A DNA stretch of 64,000 nt from the NCBI GenBank assembly GCA_000328365.1, contig KB304239.1, forward strand, positions 194,709-258,708. The letters run 5' to 3'. The DNA comes from Capitella teleta (taxonomy: Eukaryota; Annelida; Polychaeta; Capitellidae). This document shows positions 1-10,637 of this stretch, one piece after another (position 1 is the stretch's first letter; every line of letters starts with the position of its first letter). Below the pieces are notes generated by a model, which did not search any database, had not been told where the DNA came from, and saw only the letters and a program-made list of their open reading frames with translations. The position numbers were made by a program, and so were the translations under genes.

Positions 1-914
1 TGGAAATTCCATCAACAACCAAACAGTCGGTTTGATCCTTTCCATCAGCCGAGACCTATGTCAGGTCTTACCAGAATACCTCAATTACCTCGATGATAAT
101 GTAAGCGGAGATGAAATTGAAAATGTCGCGAAGGAATCGTGGATCGACGCTTATGAAATTCTCCTCAAGCGGCCCTTGAAAGCTCTGTACGGCTCAGATC
201 CACACGCGCCCCCAGAGAAGCGGAAGCTCATCGTAATTGACAGCTTAGATGAGGCCACGTTTACAGAATGGACCAGTTTGAAGCAGTTCTTTGAGCGTTT
301 CCTTGTGGACTACTCTGCATTCATTTGCATATTCGCCACCGTTCGAACCAAGCATTCCGGAGCATTCAACATTGAAAATGACGAAAAGATTGAAGTTCTT
401 CAATTTGAGAACCGTGCTTGGCAAAGCTGGCACATCAAGGATATAGAGGTCTACTTGTCGTCATCTGTAGGAGCAATTTTATCGGGTGAGGACGAGAGAG
501 GCACGCCTCAACATGCCAAAGTCGATCAACGAACGCTGCAAAACACAATGGATGAACTCCTCAAATGCTCTGCCGGACGTTTTGATTATGCAATCACTCT
601 CATGGAATCATTTGCTGCCGAGATGGGGGCTGGGGGCCAGTTCTTGGGCAGCGTGAAGAAGGCCATGATGCCCATGAAGCAAGGTCAGGAGGTTGAGGCC
701 AAGATCAGTAGTTTCGCGAGTCCGTATCGAGCATACCGTGACAAGGAAGGACGCGCTGGTGAGATCATACAATCGTAGTTAAATTAGGTCTCTTGATTTT
801 ACTTTTCTTACAGTCGATGTCCGAGTTATGCGTCAGAGCCATTACCTCATGGATAAATCCCGCGTGGCTCTCATCCGTGGCCGACACCAGATCAACGCTC
901 TGAACGGCAAATGA
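1..914 (+). CDS. NACHT/STAND NTPase, 3' part
   Basis: Partial gene running off the left edge; no start codon is visible. Exon 1-758 is open in the frame beginning at base 2. A GT donor follows base 758, and an acceptor (cttacag) before 814 joins in phase to a last exon ending with TGA at 912-914. The Walker B-like strand KLIVIDSLDEA (about 225-260) followed by a sensor-like IFATVRT (about 330-350) is typical of NACHT/STAND NTPases, in which NTP-driven oligomerisation usually serves signalling or defence. The P-loop should lie off the left edge. After the NTPase core only about 190 residues remain, with no ankyrin, WD or LRR repeats, so any sensor repeats must be N-terminal or absent. It resembles TANC/ANKRD50-type NACHT proteins in the Walker B region, but I cannot name an ortholog. 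Confidence 0.75.
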
Positions 915-2675
915 AGCAATCCGCGGTGCTACATGTTTACCTGTGCTTTGCTTGCAGTAATATTTCTGCTGTGATTCTTATGAAGCAATTTTTGTTGCAA
1001 CGCTGATGTAAACGTTTTCTTGCCTTAATGGAAACCATGTAGTGTTCATTTAACTCCATAACTTGATATTAATTATTGCTACACACCCACCTCAAGATTC
1101 CAAAATAATTGTTTTTTCCTTCCAGGGAATTCTTTTTATAGTTATGCACATTCAAAGTTTATTATTTTCTATCGTGTTTTTAGACACGTCATTATTTTTG
1201 CATTTACTGTAGAAGTTAGAAATCTCATTCCCTGTATGCGTGTTAATTTGCGAATCATGTTTATTCATTCCAATTGTTATACATGTAGATTAATGTATCT
1301 CTTGTTTATTTAGGGTAAATTCATGTTATCTTTTGACACATAATTATCAAGCACTTTTCAACATTTTTCTGCCTTTTATGCACATGTACATGGTGTTCAT
1401 ATTATTTTATGCCTTGCCTTTGAATCAAGACTTTTGTTATCGTTTTATATTTTATACATGTATTATTTTATTTTCGAAACTTGAAATTTCTGAGTACATG
1501 AAATAAATCTGGCTGCAGTTTGATAATCTGTTATGGAAATTTGGTTAATTTGGTTTTAATTACATACATGCATGTATTGGTACATGCCACAGTTCTTCAG
1601 TGATGGTACAATTTATTGCATGTCATTTAAAGTTTAGAGATTTATCAGTAAGAGACCATTTCTTGGCTCATAATTAGTTCACCAGACCATTTCCTATTTC
1701 TGATCAATGACCAGATTACTCCCTGCATTTCTGTGTCAGGTAAATCAGATATACAGTCATGCATTTGCTGGCTGTAATCAATAATCTTCTACTTGCATAA
1801 CTGTTAACAAATTACTTGTACATGTACTCACTATGGCTAGCATATTTTTTTGCACTTCCAGTGTTATGTTCAGTAGGATAATTGAATAGAAACAGGTGGT
1901 GACATATCTTTGAAGGATGCCTCAAGGTATCTGACACTAATTAATACTCAACAGGTAGAATACATGTATCCCTTATTCGTCGATCTGGGTGACAACCAAG
2001 AAATTGAATTCTGGCTGTCTAATTTGATTCAGGTAGTGACCCCAGATTATCGCATACAAATATAACTGGTGTCTTGTACATGGCCACTTGTACATGACTA
2101 GCATAAGAACTACCCATTAAATAACATTCAGCAAAAAAGATTATATAAACATACGGTTTGGTACCTTCTTTGCTTGAAGAAGGAACAAGAGAACCAAAAA
2201 ACATTTTGAGAGGCAGAGATGTATAGATGTATTTACCCTGGGTAATATTTGCATGGAAGAGTGATAGTCCATTGATCCAGGATCACTTTACGAATTGATT
2301 AAAATCATTGGAATTGAAATCTTATGTTCTCCCAGAAATGGCAACTGAATGAGTGATGCCAGCTACTCTACATTAAATGACCTTCAACACCTTCACAGCA
2401 ATCACCTGAAACTACCTCTCAGAGAATTTACAGCATGACTGAATCATTCATCCCATGAACAATTACATCTGTAATTACTTCCATACTTTCTTAAAATTTG
2501 CACTCACGCACATTATTTTCATTTCTATATTTGTATTTACGATTTTATAATTCGGTTATGGCCAAAACAAAAACAGAATATTCAAGGAAGCCCTAACACA
2601 GGATTTTGAGGGTTTTAATAGAAGTCATAATGAAGATGACCAACAACGATGTTGCATTCTCGGGCGAAAGCGCGT
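915..2675. other. Intergenic spacer between convergent genes
   Basis: AT-rich sequence holding the 3' UTR of the NACHT gene and, on the other strand, the 3' UTR of ZC3H15. Four copies of the palindrome TACATGTA lie here (1280, 1455, 1819, 1961). No convincing exon, RNA gene or mobile element was seen. Confidence 0.6.
1502..1507 (+). promoter_or_regulatory. Possible polyadenylation signal of the NACHT gene
   Basis: AATAAA occurs about 590 bases after the stop codon of the NACHT gene on the same strand. It lies in AT-rich sequence, where chance matches are common, so assignment is tentative. Confidence 0.3.
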
Positions 2676-4741
2676 TCAATCATTCAACTCCAATTCTTCC
2701 AATTCGTCCTCAATTAAATCTAAATCTTCTCCATCGAATAAATTCTCATCAATAGAATCAGAGTCCGCTACAGCCGACATGGCAGCAGAAATAGCCTCAG
2801 CCGTAGTGGCCTCCGGATCAGGGCCTCCGGCAGCAATGGGCAGTTTAGAAGCCTCGTCTAAGAAACAATAATTAACCCATGGATAACGGAGATTAGCAAA
2901 ATAACGCACCCTCCTTGCCGTTCATCTTGGCCGCTTTGGCTTCCTCTTCAGCCATGCATTCCAGTTCTTCAGCCGCTAACAGATCCATGTTGATTTCACG
3001 CACTGGACCGATGTATTCATCCTCCTGAGAACAAACAACGTAAGTTTGACATCAATTAAATGATCAACTAGCGAGCTTACATCTCTCTCCGTGAACACTG
3101 CTCCTCCTTCTTCATCATCATCGTCACGTGACACAAGCGCAGGATTAAATTCAAACATTTCACGACCGCTGATCTGCAAAAAAACATTTCATCATGAATA
3201 GAAGCGTGTCCGCTTCATCTACGTACCCCGCCTGTTTTGCCTGAGGAGAAATCTTGCTTGCGTTTCTTTGCCTCAGCTTTTTCTTTAGCTGCTCTGTCTT
3301 TCCTCTGAGTAATAGAAATATGAATTATTAATATTATAATTAATTATATATGAATTATAATAAGAGTTAAATCAACAACACACACACCTTTCTGTCTTTC
3401 CATTTGAGGAAACTATGCAGAGTCACTTTGGTTAGATTATTGGAGCTCAGAGCAGCTCGCTGAAAAACACAGCACCGTAAAGACAGAAACAAAAACAAAA
3501 TGAAAAACCAAACCTCTCTTTCAATTAACTCCTCCAACGAAATCTCTTCCTTCTTCTCCTCTGCAGCAGCCTTGTCTTTCTTCAGAACAAAACCTAAAAG
3601 AAATGCGCCATTAATCTCTCCGTCCAATACAAACGGTCCTCATACCTTCAGGAAGAGCGTGTCGGTAGTGACATCCAGCGCCGTTTGGACACTGCCAGAA
3701 CCAGCCATACTTGCTAGACTCAACAGCATCCAAGAAAAACTTGCAGATCTGTCAATAAGATATATAAAGTTGACAAATTCCAAGTAGGCGCAGATCTCAC
3801 GATGGCAGTTTTGGGCACGCTCTTGTTGGAGTCTCCGTGCTTCTTATTCACAACCTCCTCCAATTTCTGCTCATCCCATTGATCCATCGTGTCATCGTTC
3901 GTCTCCTCGTACATGTTTCTCTTCTCGCCCTTTCTCGCAATATTGATGTCGTGAGAAAACTTACACTTGTCTCCCTTCTTACAGGTGCCCGCCTTGAAGA
4001 ATGCACAGAGCACAGATTTCGGATCAGTGCCTGATGATAACACACGTTACCACGGTGAAAGGGAAATAAACAAATCACCTTTGGCAACCTTCTGCTCAAC
4101 TGGCCGGAAGAGAGTGTTCAGCTCATCGACTTTCTTGGTGTCTTTTCCTCCCAACTTTTCAAGTCTTTCCTTCTCCAGCTAAAGAAGAGAATGAGTAGTG
4201 AGGAATAGCACAAAGAAAGCGATCGTCGAGGGCAACCAACCTGTTTGGCAGACTTGGGGCCACTGGACATGACTTGTTGGTGCACCATCTTCACATACTT
4301 CTGCTGTTTGTTGCCCTTCTTGTTCTTGATACCAAACGTTTTGTCCTGGAGAAAAAGAAATGTAAATCAAAAGTTAAAACTGTTAAATGGGATTGTAAAC
4401 GTATGTGATAGGGTTTTACGAGTCCACCCAAACCAATCAGATGATACGGGCGCCAGAACAGAAGGTCCGGGACCGGGGTTTCCCCCTACTCTTATCGATA
4501 AATCCCAAGGGTTCTTTATCCTGCATACCACCATGAAAATGGGCCCCCACTACGGCATTATCATTATCATCATCATGACTATCATGATTATCGTCAAAAT
4601 GATTATGAGGGGAAATGGAATTATTAATTTATTATCATGGGAATACATGGATAAACTGCACTGACTAACCTCGATGGTTTTCTCCTTCTTCTTCGCTTCT
4701 GTCTTTTTACTGGGTCCATCTTGTTTCTTCTTAGGTGGCAT
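2676..4741 (-). CDS. ZC3H15: ZC3H15 (DFRP1), DRG family regulatory protein
   Basis: Cytoplasmic CCCH zinc-finger protein that in other animals binds and stabilises the translation-linked GTPase DRG1. The start ATG is 4739-4741, opening with [20 protein letters not shown], very close to vertebrate ZC3H15. About eleven exons follow: a Lys-rich helix (about 4345-4250, [16 protein letters not shown]), the first CCCH finger ([19 protein letters not shown], about 4035-3860), [18 protein letters not shown], a second finger around [18 protein letters not shown] (about 3750-3650), [26 protein letters not shown], and the acidic C-terminus [20 protein letters not shown] ending at 2676. Every block is in the order of the human protein. 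Introns are short except the first (about 4350-4671), which carries a SINE fragment. It is complete within the window and converges on the NACHT gene. Confidence 0.95.
4409..4534 (-). repeat. tRNA-SINE fragment in ZC3H15 intron 1
   Basis: About 125 bases matching the 3' half of the SINE at 38434-38787, including the shared blocks gatacgggcgccagaacaga and cttatcgataaatcccaagg. It is in the same (minus) orientation and lacks the tRNA-like head, as expected for a 5'-truncated copy. It lies wholly inside the first intron. Confidence 0.85.
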
Positions 4742-6150
4742 TTTTACCAATTGATCGGATCGAAACACTATTCAACCGTGAAAGCGATTATAAAGAAGCG
4801 AAGAATTGTGCAATTCCACGCAGGGAGCGGAACGGAAGTGTGAGAAGGTGAGGACAACAGCTGCGGTTGAAATACAACGTTATGATCAAATTCGTTGCAA
4901 CTGAAATCACATACATAACGTACTTGCCAGGCAATCATAGCGTTATCATAATGGTTGCGTCTTCATTCATCAGTGAATATATGCGTCTGTGTTTTTCAGC
5001 GAAATTGCCAAGTGTTTAAATCAATTAAAGTCCTTGTTAATAAGAAGCAGCATGAACAGACAGAATTTCCTCAAAATGCTCAAGCCAGATGAATAGTGCT
5101 GGTGACGTCAGCTTGGAACAAACCCACCAAGTGTTGGGAAATTGAAAGTGAGCTTTCATGCAAATATTCAGTATTTTTTATTCTCAATTCAAGGCATCCA
5201 CATACGAACATTTGGAACAGCTTTAAGTCATCTGTGCATAAAATATGTTAACAGGTAAAAATAACCCCTTACTACCGTAATGCATGAACTAGTCAAAAGT
5301 ATTCCTATTTCCTGGAACACCAATAATTGAACTTCATACAACAGGCATCAGAAAATCCTTTCTCTGAATGTTCATAAAAGACAAGCTGTTTTGGAAACGA
5401 CAGGCAAAGAGTTTTGTTTTCACCATTGTATCATCTTGTACTAGTACCATTGATTAGTTTGTTAGTCAGGCTATTGATTTGCCATTGTTCTATTACCCAT
5501 TGTTGCACCTTTTTTTTTTTTTATCAGCACAGTTGACACCATTAGTTATAGGTTATTCATTCGGGTAATTTTTAATCAGGGCATATATCCACAGCCATGT
5601 TTCATTCACTGAATAATGAATAAACTTTATCATATCTCATGTTAGAAATGTTAAGACTTTAGAGTAACAAAAAAGAACAAAGAAGAGCAGAAAACATTTA
5701 TTGATAATAATGCGATTCGGACAGCAGTGAATCTGGTGACAACGGAGCCACCAAAGAGAACCGTACTTGAGAGAAAAACAAAAGAGGGACAAAAGAGCGC
5801 AGAACTCCCAGGTGAAAAACAGAAGTACATGTGAACACTGACGAAGGTGCCGTTGGGGACGACGCATGGCTAATTATGATATCAAACATGTGATCAGTTG
5901 AAAGTGAAAGAAAAACCAACCCAATACTTAGTATAAGCATGAACATAAAAAAAAAAATGTAGAAAGAAGAAAAATTTCATTCTTAGTATTTTTTTGGCAA
6001 TTCAAGCTTTTTAATTCCATTATTTATGTAAAAAATGCTGATGCGTGGGATTTTAATCAGTTTGCTTTGATCATTTTGATCAAAGATACCTACCTTTCCA
6101 TCAAGAACCGGAGAGCAGTCTATATGGAGACACACAGACACGAAAACACA
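4742..6150. other. Spacer between ZC3H15 and ARGLU1
   Basis: Holds the ZC3H15 promoter side and the ARGLU1 3' UTR; both genes are on the minus strand. A T-run lies near 5510-5522. A TTTATT (AATAAA on the minus strand) at about 5697-5702 could serve ARGLU1 polyadenylation but is 450 bases away. No further coding exon was recognised. Confidence 0.5.
4833..4840 (+). promoter_or_regulatory. Ets-type promoter site upstream of ZC3H15
   Basis: CGGAAGTG, a consensus Ets-family site common in housekeeping promoters, lies about 90 bases upstream of the ZC3H15 start codon in a locally GC-richer patch (4815-4865). It is a consensus match only. Confidence 0.4.
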
Positions 6151-8282
6151 CTAGCTGGATTTTCCTCCAAACGCAAACGATAAACGCGGCCGTGCGTTTT
6201 TCTTATTCAAAATCACTTCCTGTTCCTTCTGATTACGCCGCCGTTGATCGTCCTCTATGCGCTGTCTCTCCTCAAGCACTTTCCGCTGCTCTTCAACCAA
6301 TTTGAGCTGCTCCTCAGCCTGGTGGTGAAATTTTAGAAAACGCACCCAAAAATGACAAATAAAACTTACGAGCTTCTCCTGAGCTAACTTGATCTTGCGA
6401 TTGTTCTCTTCCATGATGTTCTCCAGCTCAAGACGCTTCTTTGACTCTTCATCCTGCCAAAAATAAACGCAGAATCAGCTAAAAGAACAAGTCATGAAAC
6501 AACATACGCAAACAACAAGGTAAAAATTCTAACCAGGGAGTAAAAAAGCAAGTTATAGAAGTTATGAAGAAAGAAAGAAATTCTACCGATACATACGCTG
6601 TCATAGCTGCATCCGTTTCATACATTACCCACTATTAAAAGCCCTCCATTAAGTTCGCTCAAAGAAGTCCACTGCGAAACGCCACTGAAAGGCTTAAGAA
6701 ATCAGGAGACTAAGTTGTGAGATTAGTCATAAAACGAAGATCCACTCCATTCTGAAAGGAAAAACTCCCAACGATGAAATTCTCAAAAAGGGAAGGGGAA
6801 GAAAAGAGGGTGGGGAAAGGCAGAGTGTAATCCAAAGGAGATCTTGGGAGCAACACGCGTTAGAAAGGGAGGTCATGAGATGAGCTATTTCAAAGCAATT
6901 CATCCGAAAGTTCTCAATTTTAATTGATCAGATATTAGCAGCCAAAGAAGAGCGGACCAAAGATGACAAAATACCGATGGTGAAGATGAACAACGTCGGA
7001 TATTTCGCAAGCAAGCCAGAATATACTACTGTTGCGATCATGTAGTTCAGGAAAGGAAGAGAATAATTTCATTAAAGACCAACATAAAAAAAAGATACAA
7101 TATTAGCAATTTTTGCTAGTATCCTTTAGTAACACCCAAAAGAAAAAGAAAAATCTTATAACATTTATTCAAATATTTTGTACATGAGAAAAAAAAAAAA
7201 TCAACAACCATGCGTTAAAAAAGGTGACATGTTCCTGACGCCGCAAGGAGAGGGGAATGGTCTCCCACGCAAAGGGAAAAAAAAACACCTTTTCCTTGAA
7301 CTGTAAACGCAAGTAGAAGATAAGCAAAAGAAGGACCCACGCCTGAAAAGGACAAAACAAAAGCGACGCATGAACATGAGAGATACATGCGGGTCGTTTG
7401 TAGGGCCGTGGGGGGTAAAAGCAGTGTGACGTCTTTACCTCTTTTTGCTTCTGCGATTCTATCTCCTCCTGTCGCTTGCGTTCCATTTCAACTAACATCT
7501 CTTTCTCCATGATTTTCTTCGCTTCCTCAACACGGCGCAAAACTTCAGCCTCGATTTCATCTTTGCGCCGTTCCAACTCCTGCTCCACACGTTCCTCAAC
7601 CATGGCTTCTACTCGCTTTGCGACTTCTTCCTCAATTAATCGCTCTTCAAGTTCCTTCTGATGCCTGGAAGAGAGAGTATAAAACAGCCGCATAAACAAA
7701 AACACCACCTTACAAAACTAGTTCATAGTAATACAAGGATTCGCTTTCTAGAATTTGTAAAAAGGCTTGATGAATGATTAAAGAGATTCGTAAGCACTAG
7801 AGCGTTGCACACTTACATCAAACGTTGCTTTTCCAACTCTTGTTTGCGTTCATCTTCCTCCTTCTTGCGAGCGTCTTCTATCCTCTTATTTATGGTGCGA
7901 GTGTCTACCTCACTGTCAGAACTACTTGATGAACTGGGGGGAGTTCTTCTCCTGTAACAGTAAACAAACCAAAAATTCAATAATGTATTTATATTCAAAT
8001 ATAATCATAATTGATTTGATTAAAAACGTGCAACTCCCAAAATTGAAATTTATGAAATTTAAAGACGAATGCCAAGTATAACTATGAATCATAGAAGTAA
8101 TAATTAGCAGGCAATATGAGAATGAAGATGATAGCCGACCTTCTCCTGCGCTCCCGAGACCTGGATCTTGCACGGCTGCCTCGTTCACGAACACGATCTC
8201 TCGACCTAGAACGAGAGCTCCGACGACGCTTGTGTTTAGATTTATGCTTTCTAGTTTTACTCCGGCTCCGTGATCTGCCCAT
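6151..8282 (-). CDS. ARGLU1: ARGLU1, arginine/glutamate-rich splicing co-regulator
   Basis: Nuclear protein that in vertebrates acts as transcription co-activator and splicing modulator. The start ATG is 8280-8282 (MGRSRSRSKTRKHKSKHKRR), giving the Arg/Ser-rich N-terminal half on the first exon. An exon at about 7950-7815 ([21 protein letters not shown]) joins in phase by restoring a GGA codon. The Glu-rich coiled coil follows at about 7665-7439 (LIEEEVAKRVEAMVEERVEQ and RRKDEIEAEVLRRVEEAKK), nearly residue for residue like human ARGLU1. The last two exons (6453-6371 and about 6319-6151) carry NIMEENNRKIKLAQEKL and the conserved end RPRLSFAFGGKSS. The intron between the coil and the NIMEENN exon, 6454-7438, is by far the largest. 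The gene is complete and intact. Confidence 0.95.
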
Positions 8283-8419
8283 CTTTGATATCACAATGAG
8301 GAAGAATTAGTTTCAAGAATTATGAAACGAGTCAATGCATTTGTGGCTCAGGGCTTAGCAATATTGTGATTTCTCAGAATTCTGTTTCCCAAACTCAAAC
8401 ATGGAAAAATGGCAGCCTG

Positions 8420-8541
8420 TGACGTCACTCTAATCCGACTGACAAATTGCTTTGAGCCGGCGCTGGCTGATCGCCCGCCTCTTCTTCACTGGGGCCTGTT
8501 TATCTTTCAACTTCAACTTGGAGTCTTGGACCGTGACGTCA
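8420..8541. promoter_or_regulatory. Two CRE palindromes upstream of ARGLU1
   Basis: TGACGTCA occurs at 8420-8427 and 8534-8541, 138 and 252 bases upstream of the ARGLU1 start codon. This is the consensus binding site of CREB/ATF bZIP factors. An AAAATGGCAGC element resembling a YY1 site sits at about 8406-8416. The octamer is frequent across the whole window, which weakens a specific promoter reading. Confidence 0.4.
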
Positions 8542-8721
8542 GAACCAGAAATTCGGTTGGACCAGACATGCGTTGCATGAAAAACGTTTCACGAGACTTT
8601 GGACAATGTATCGCCCAACTGTCATATGTGACTAGAAATTTGTACATTATATTTCTAGCCTGCATAACAAGTTAACAGCCAAACCTCGCGAGACTTTAGT
8701 TGAACCTGAAACTGTTCCATA

Positions 8722-8787
8722 ACTTCCAGGTTCTTGGTTGTGACCTCGTTATTCACTTCCAGGTTCTTGGTTGTGACCTCGTCATTC
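8722..8787 (+). repeat. 33-bp tandem duplication, two copies
   Basis: Two adjacent copies of a 33-base unit beginning acttccaggttcttggttgt, at 8722-8754 and 8755-8787. They differ at a single position near the end (gttattc versus gtcattc). The near identity indicates a recent duplication. No function is evident. Confidence 0.9.
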
Positions 8788-8813
8788 AGTGGGCCGAAAC
8801 GAGGTTTGGACCG

Positions 8814-8886
8814 TGGTACATCCCTTTCACTCAATTTCACATGACTATGTCAATCGGAATTCTCAAGATGGCGCACAAGGCGAGAC
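8814..8886 (-). repeat. Dispersed 70-bp repeat, copy 1
   Basis: The reverse complement of 8814-8886 aligns with 50469-50538. By hand count about 63 of 70 aligned bases agree, with one 3-base gap. Shared blocks include ctcgccttgtg, gaattccga, tcatgtgaaat and gatgtacca. This copy lies about 530 bases upstream of the ARGLU1 start; the other lies upstream of STAMBP. The element family is unknown. Confidence 0.75.
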
Positions 8887-10637
8887 GAGTGAAAATGAAT
8901 TAAAGGGATGGGGAACTGAATTTTAAGTGATGTTCTATTGACTCATAGCACCAATTGATAGCATTCCGTGCCAAAAACACCATGCCTGGATGCAAGCGTA
9001 AGGAAATAATGCATTCCGAATATCGGGGTTAGCATTGCGCCTATGGGAGAATGGTTTCCATTACGAAGTATAGGAGGCAAGCGTCAGCTGAGGGCTTGCC
9101 GTGATTGGTCCCGTTCCCCTCGTGAAGCTATCGATTTCAGCCAAACAGATTACTTATTTGTAGAACAAGACTAAAATACATTATGCTCTGGTTTGTCCAC
9201 AGCATGATAGGCCTTGCTAACTACAATTGTAAATGGTGATTTTTGGCATTTGCAAAATCATAAATGGTGCATGTACACGTACTCGTAGCGCGTATCTCAC
9301 AGAAAAAGAAGAAAAAAGGTATGCATACAAAAAAGCCATTAAGATTATATTTAATAAGTTGGTTTATTTGATGAGTAAAAATGTACAAAATAGAGATGCT
9401 GTTTGATACTTTCAATGCTTTGATAAGTGACAGTTCAAATTCATGCAATAGTTATTTGACGGAAAATCCCTGATTCGATAATAGCTGCATATATTGGTAT
9501 TTTAAAGTTTGGTGCAGTGTTGCGGATACAATTATTTCAAAGTACACAATGGTTGAAATTTCAAACAAATAGATCACAGCGTATTTGACTAGAATTGACA
9601 AACAGTGACAGCATTGATAATAATTACACATATGATAAAACTGAAATTATATAATCAAATACGACATGAAATTAGATGCTCGTACATCACTCTTATAATG
9701 ATTATTATTATTATTATCACAAATATTGCTGCCCAGTGCATTGAGCAAATTGAACATGTCACTCGGAGAACAAAATATGACGAAACGATAATGAAACAGA
9801 TAACAATAGATAGGCACCCAAATGAAAGTAAAATAACAAGATATAAAACTAAAAAGAAGCAGGAAAAGGGTGTTAATAACAATAGAAAAGCAACCAAAGG
9901 CAACTAAAATAACAAGATAACAAACTAAAGAGTAACAGGAAAATAGCGTTAATAATTAACAATAGATAAGCACTGAAAAGGTCAGGTTGTAACCCAATAA
10001 AGAGGAAATGTGATTTGTTGGCGGAACAGATAGCAAAAAAAAAAAAAATGCTGAGAAGAATAACAAGATAACTGCATGGATAACAGACAAAACAAAGAGA
10101 TGCAAATATTACAACACTAACAACAACATAATAGTACCAAGTTTCCAGCAGCTGGAAAGCAAGTAAGTCTTCGTCAATAGAATAAAATGCAAAATTCACT
10201 GATAACCTCTGTTATATAGCAGTGCCATTAATATTTACTTGTAAGAGTTACTTATACTATGATATTCAATTATGTTTACATTGAGTTTATAAGTAATGTT
10301 TATAAGCAAATATAAAATAGGAGAAATATAAACTTAATTGTCATAAACACTAACGTGGTGGGCGGACAAAACGTTTGAATCTTGATCAAACTGACTTCGA
10401 TATAGTTGAAGGTAGTCAAAATAGAAATGTCGATATAGCACTGGATATCACAATACATCATGAGTTAAAAACCTCAACATAAAATAATGCAGTATCAACG
10501 AAAATTGTACCTGGCCATAACATGAGCATATAATTCACCGGTTAATGTCTTCAAATTTTGGCGAATTCAGTTAATTTTGATGTACGTTTACACCACTATC
10601 ATCACGTGAAGTATCAGAAAAGACAATTTGGCGATTC
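8887..10637. other. Spacer upstream of ARGLU1 and downstream of the formin
   Basis: AT-rich spacer with an imperfect tandem repeat (9832-9981) and short ATT runs near 9700. Open frames here have repetitive, low-complexity translations and no recognisable domain. The right end should include the formin 3' UTR. Confidence 0.5.
9832..9981 (+). repeat. Imperfect tandem duplication, about 75-bp unit
   Basis: Two diverged copies, about 9832-9907 and 9908-9981, both starting aataacaagat and sharing ctaaa-ag-aacaggaaaa, a gttaata block, and aacaatag-aaagca motifs. An AATAACAAGATAA echo recurs near 10060. It is AT-rich spacer DNA. Confidence 0.6.

Noticed and set aside
9605-9907. 100-residue plus-strand frame
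   Set aside because: AT-rich, low-complexity, and partly within the imperfect tandem repeat.
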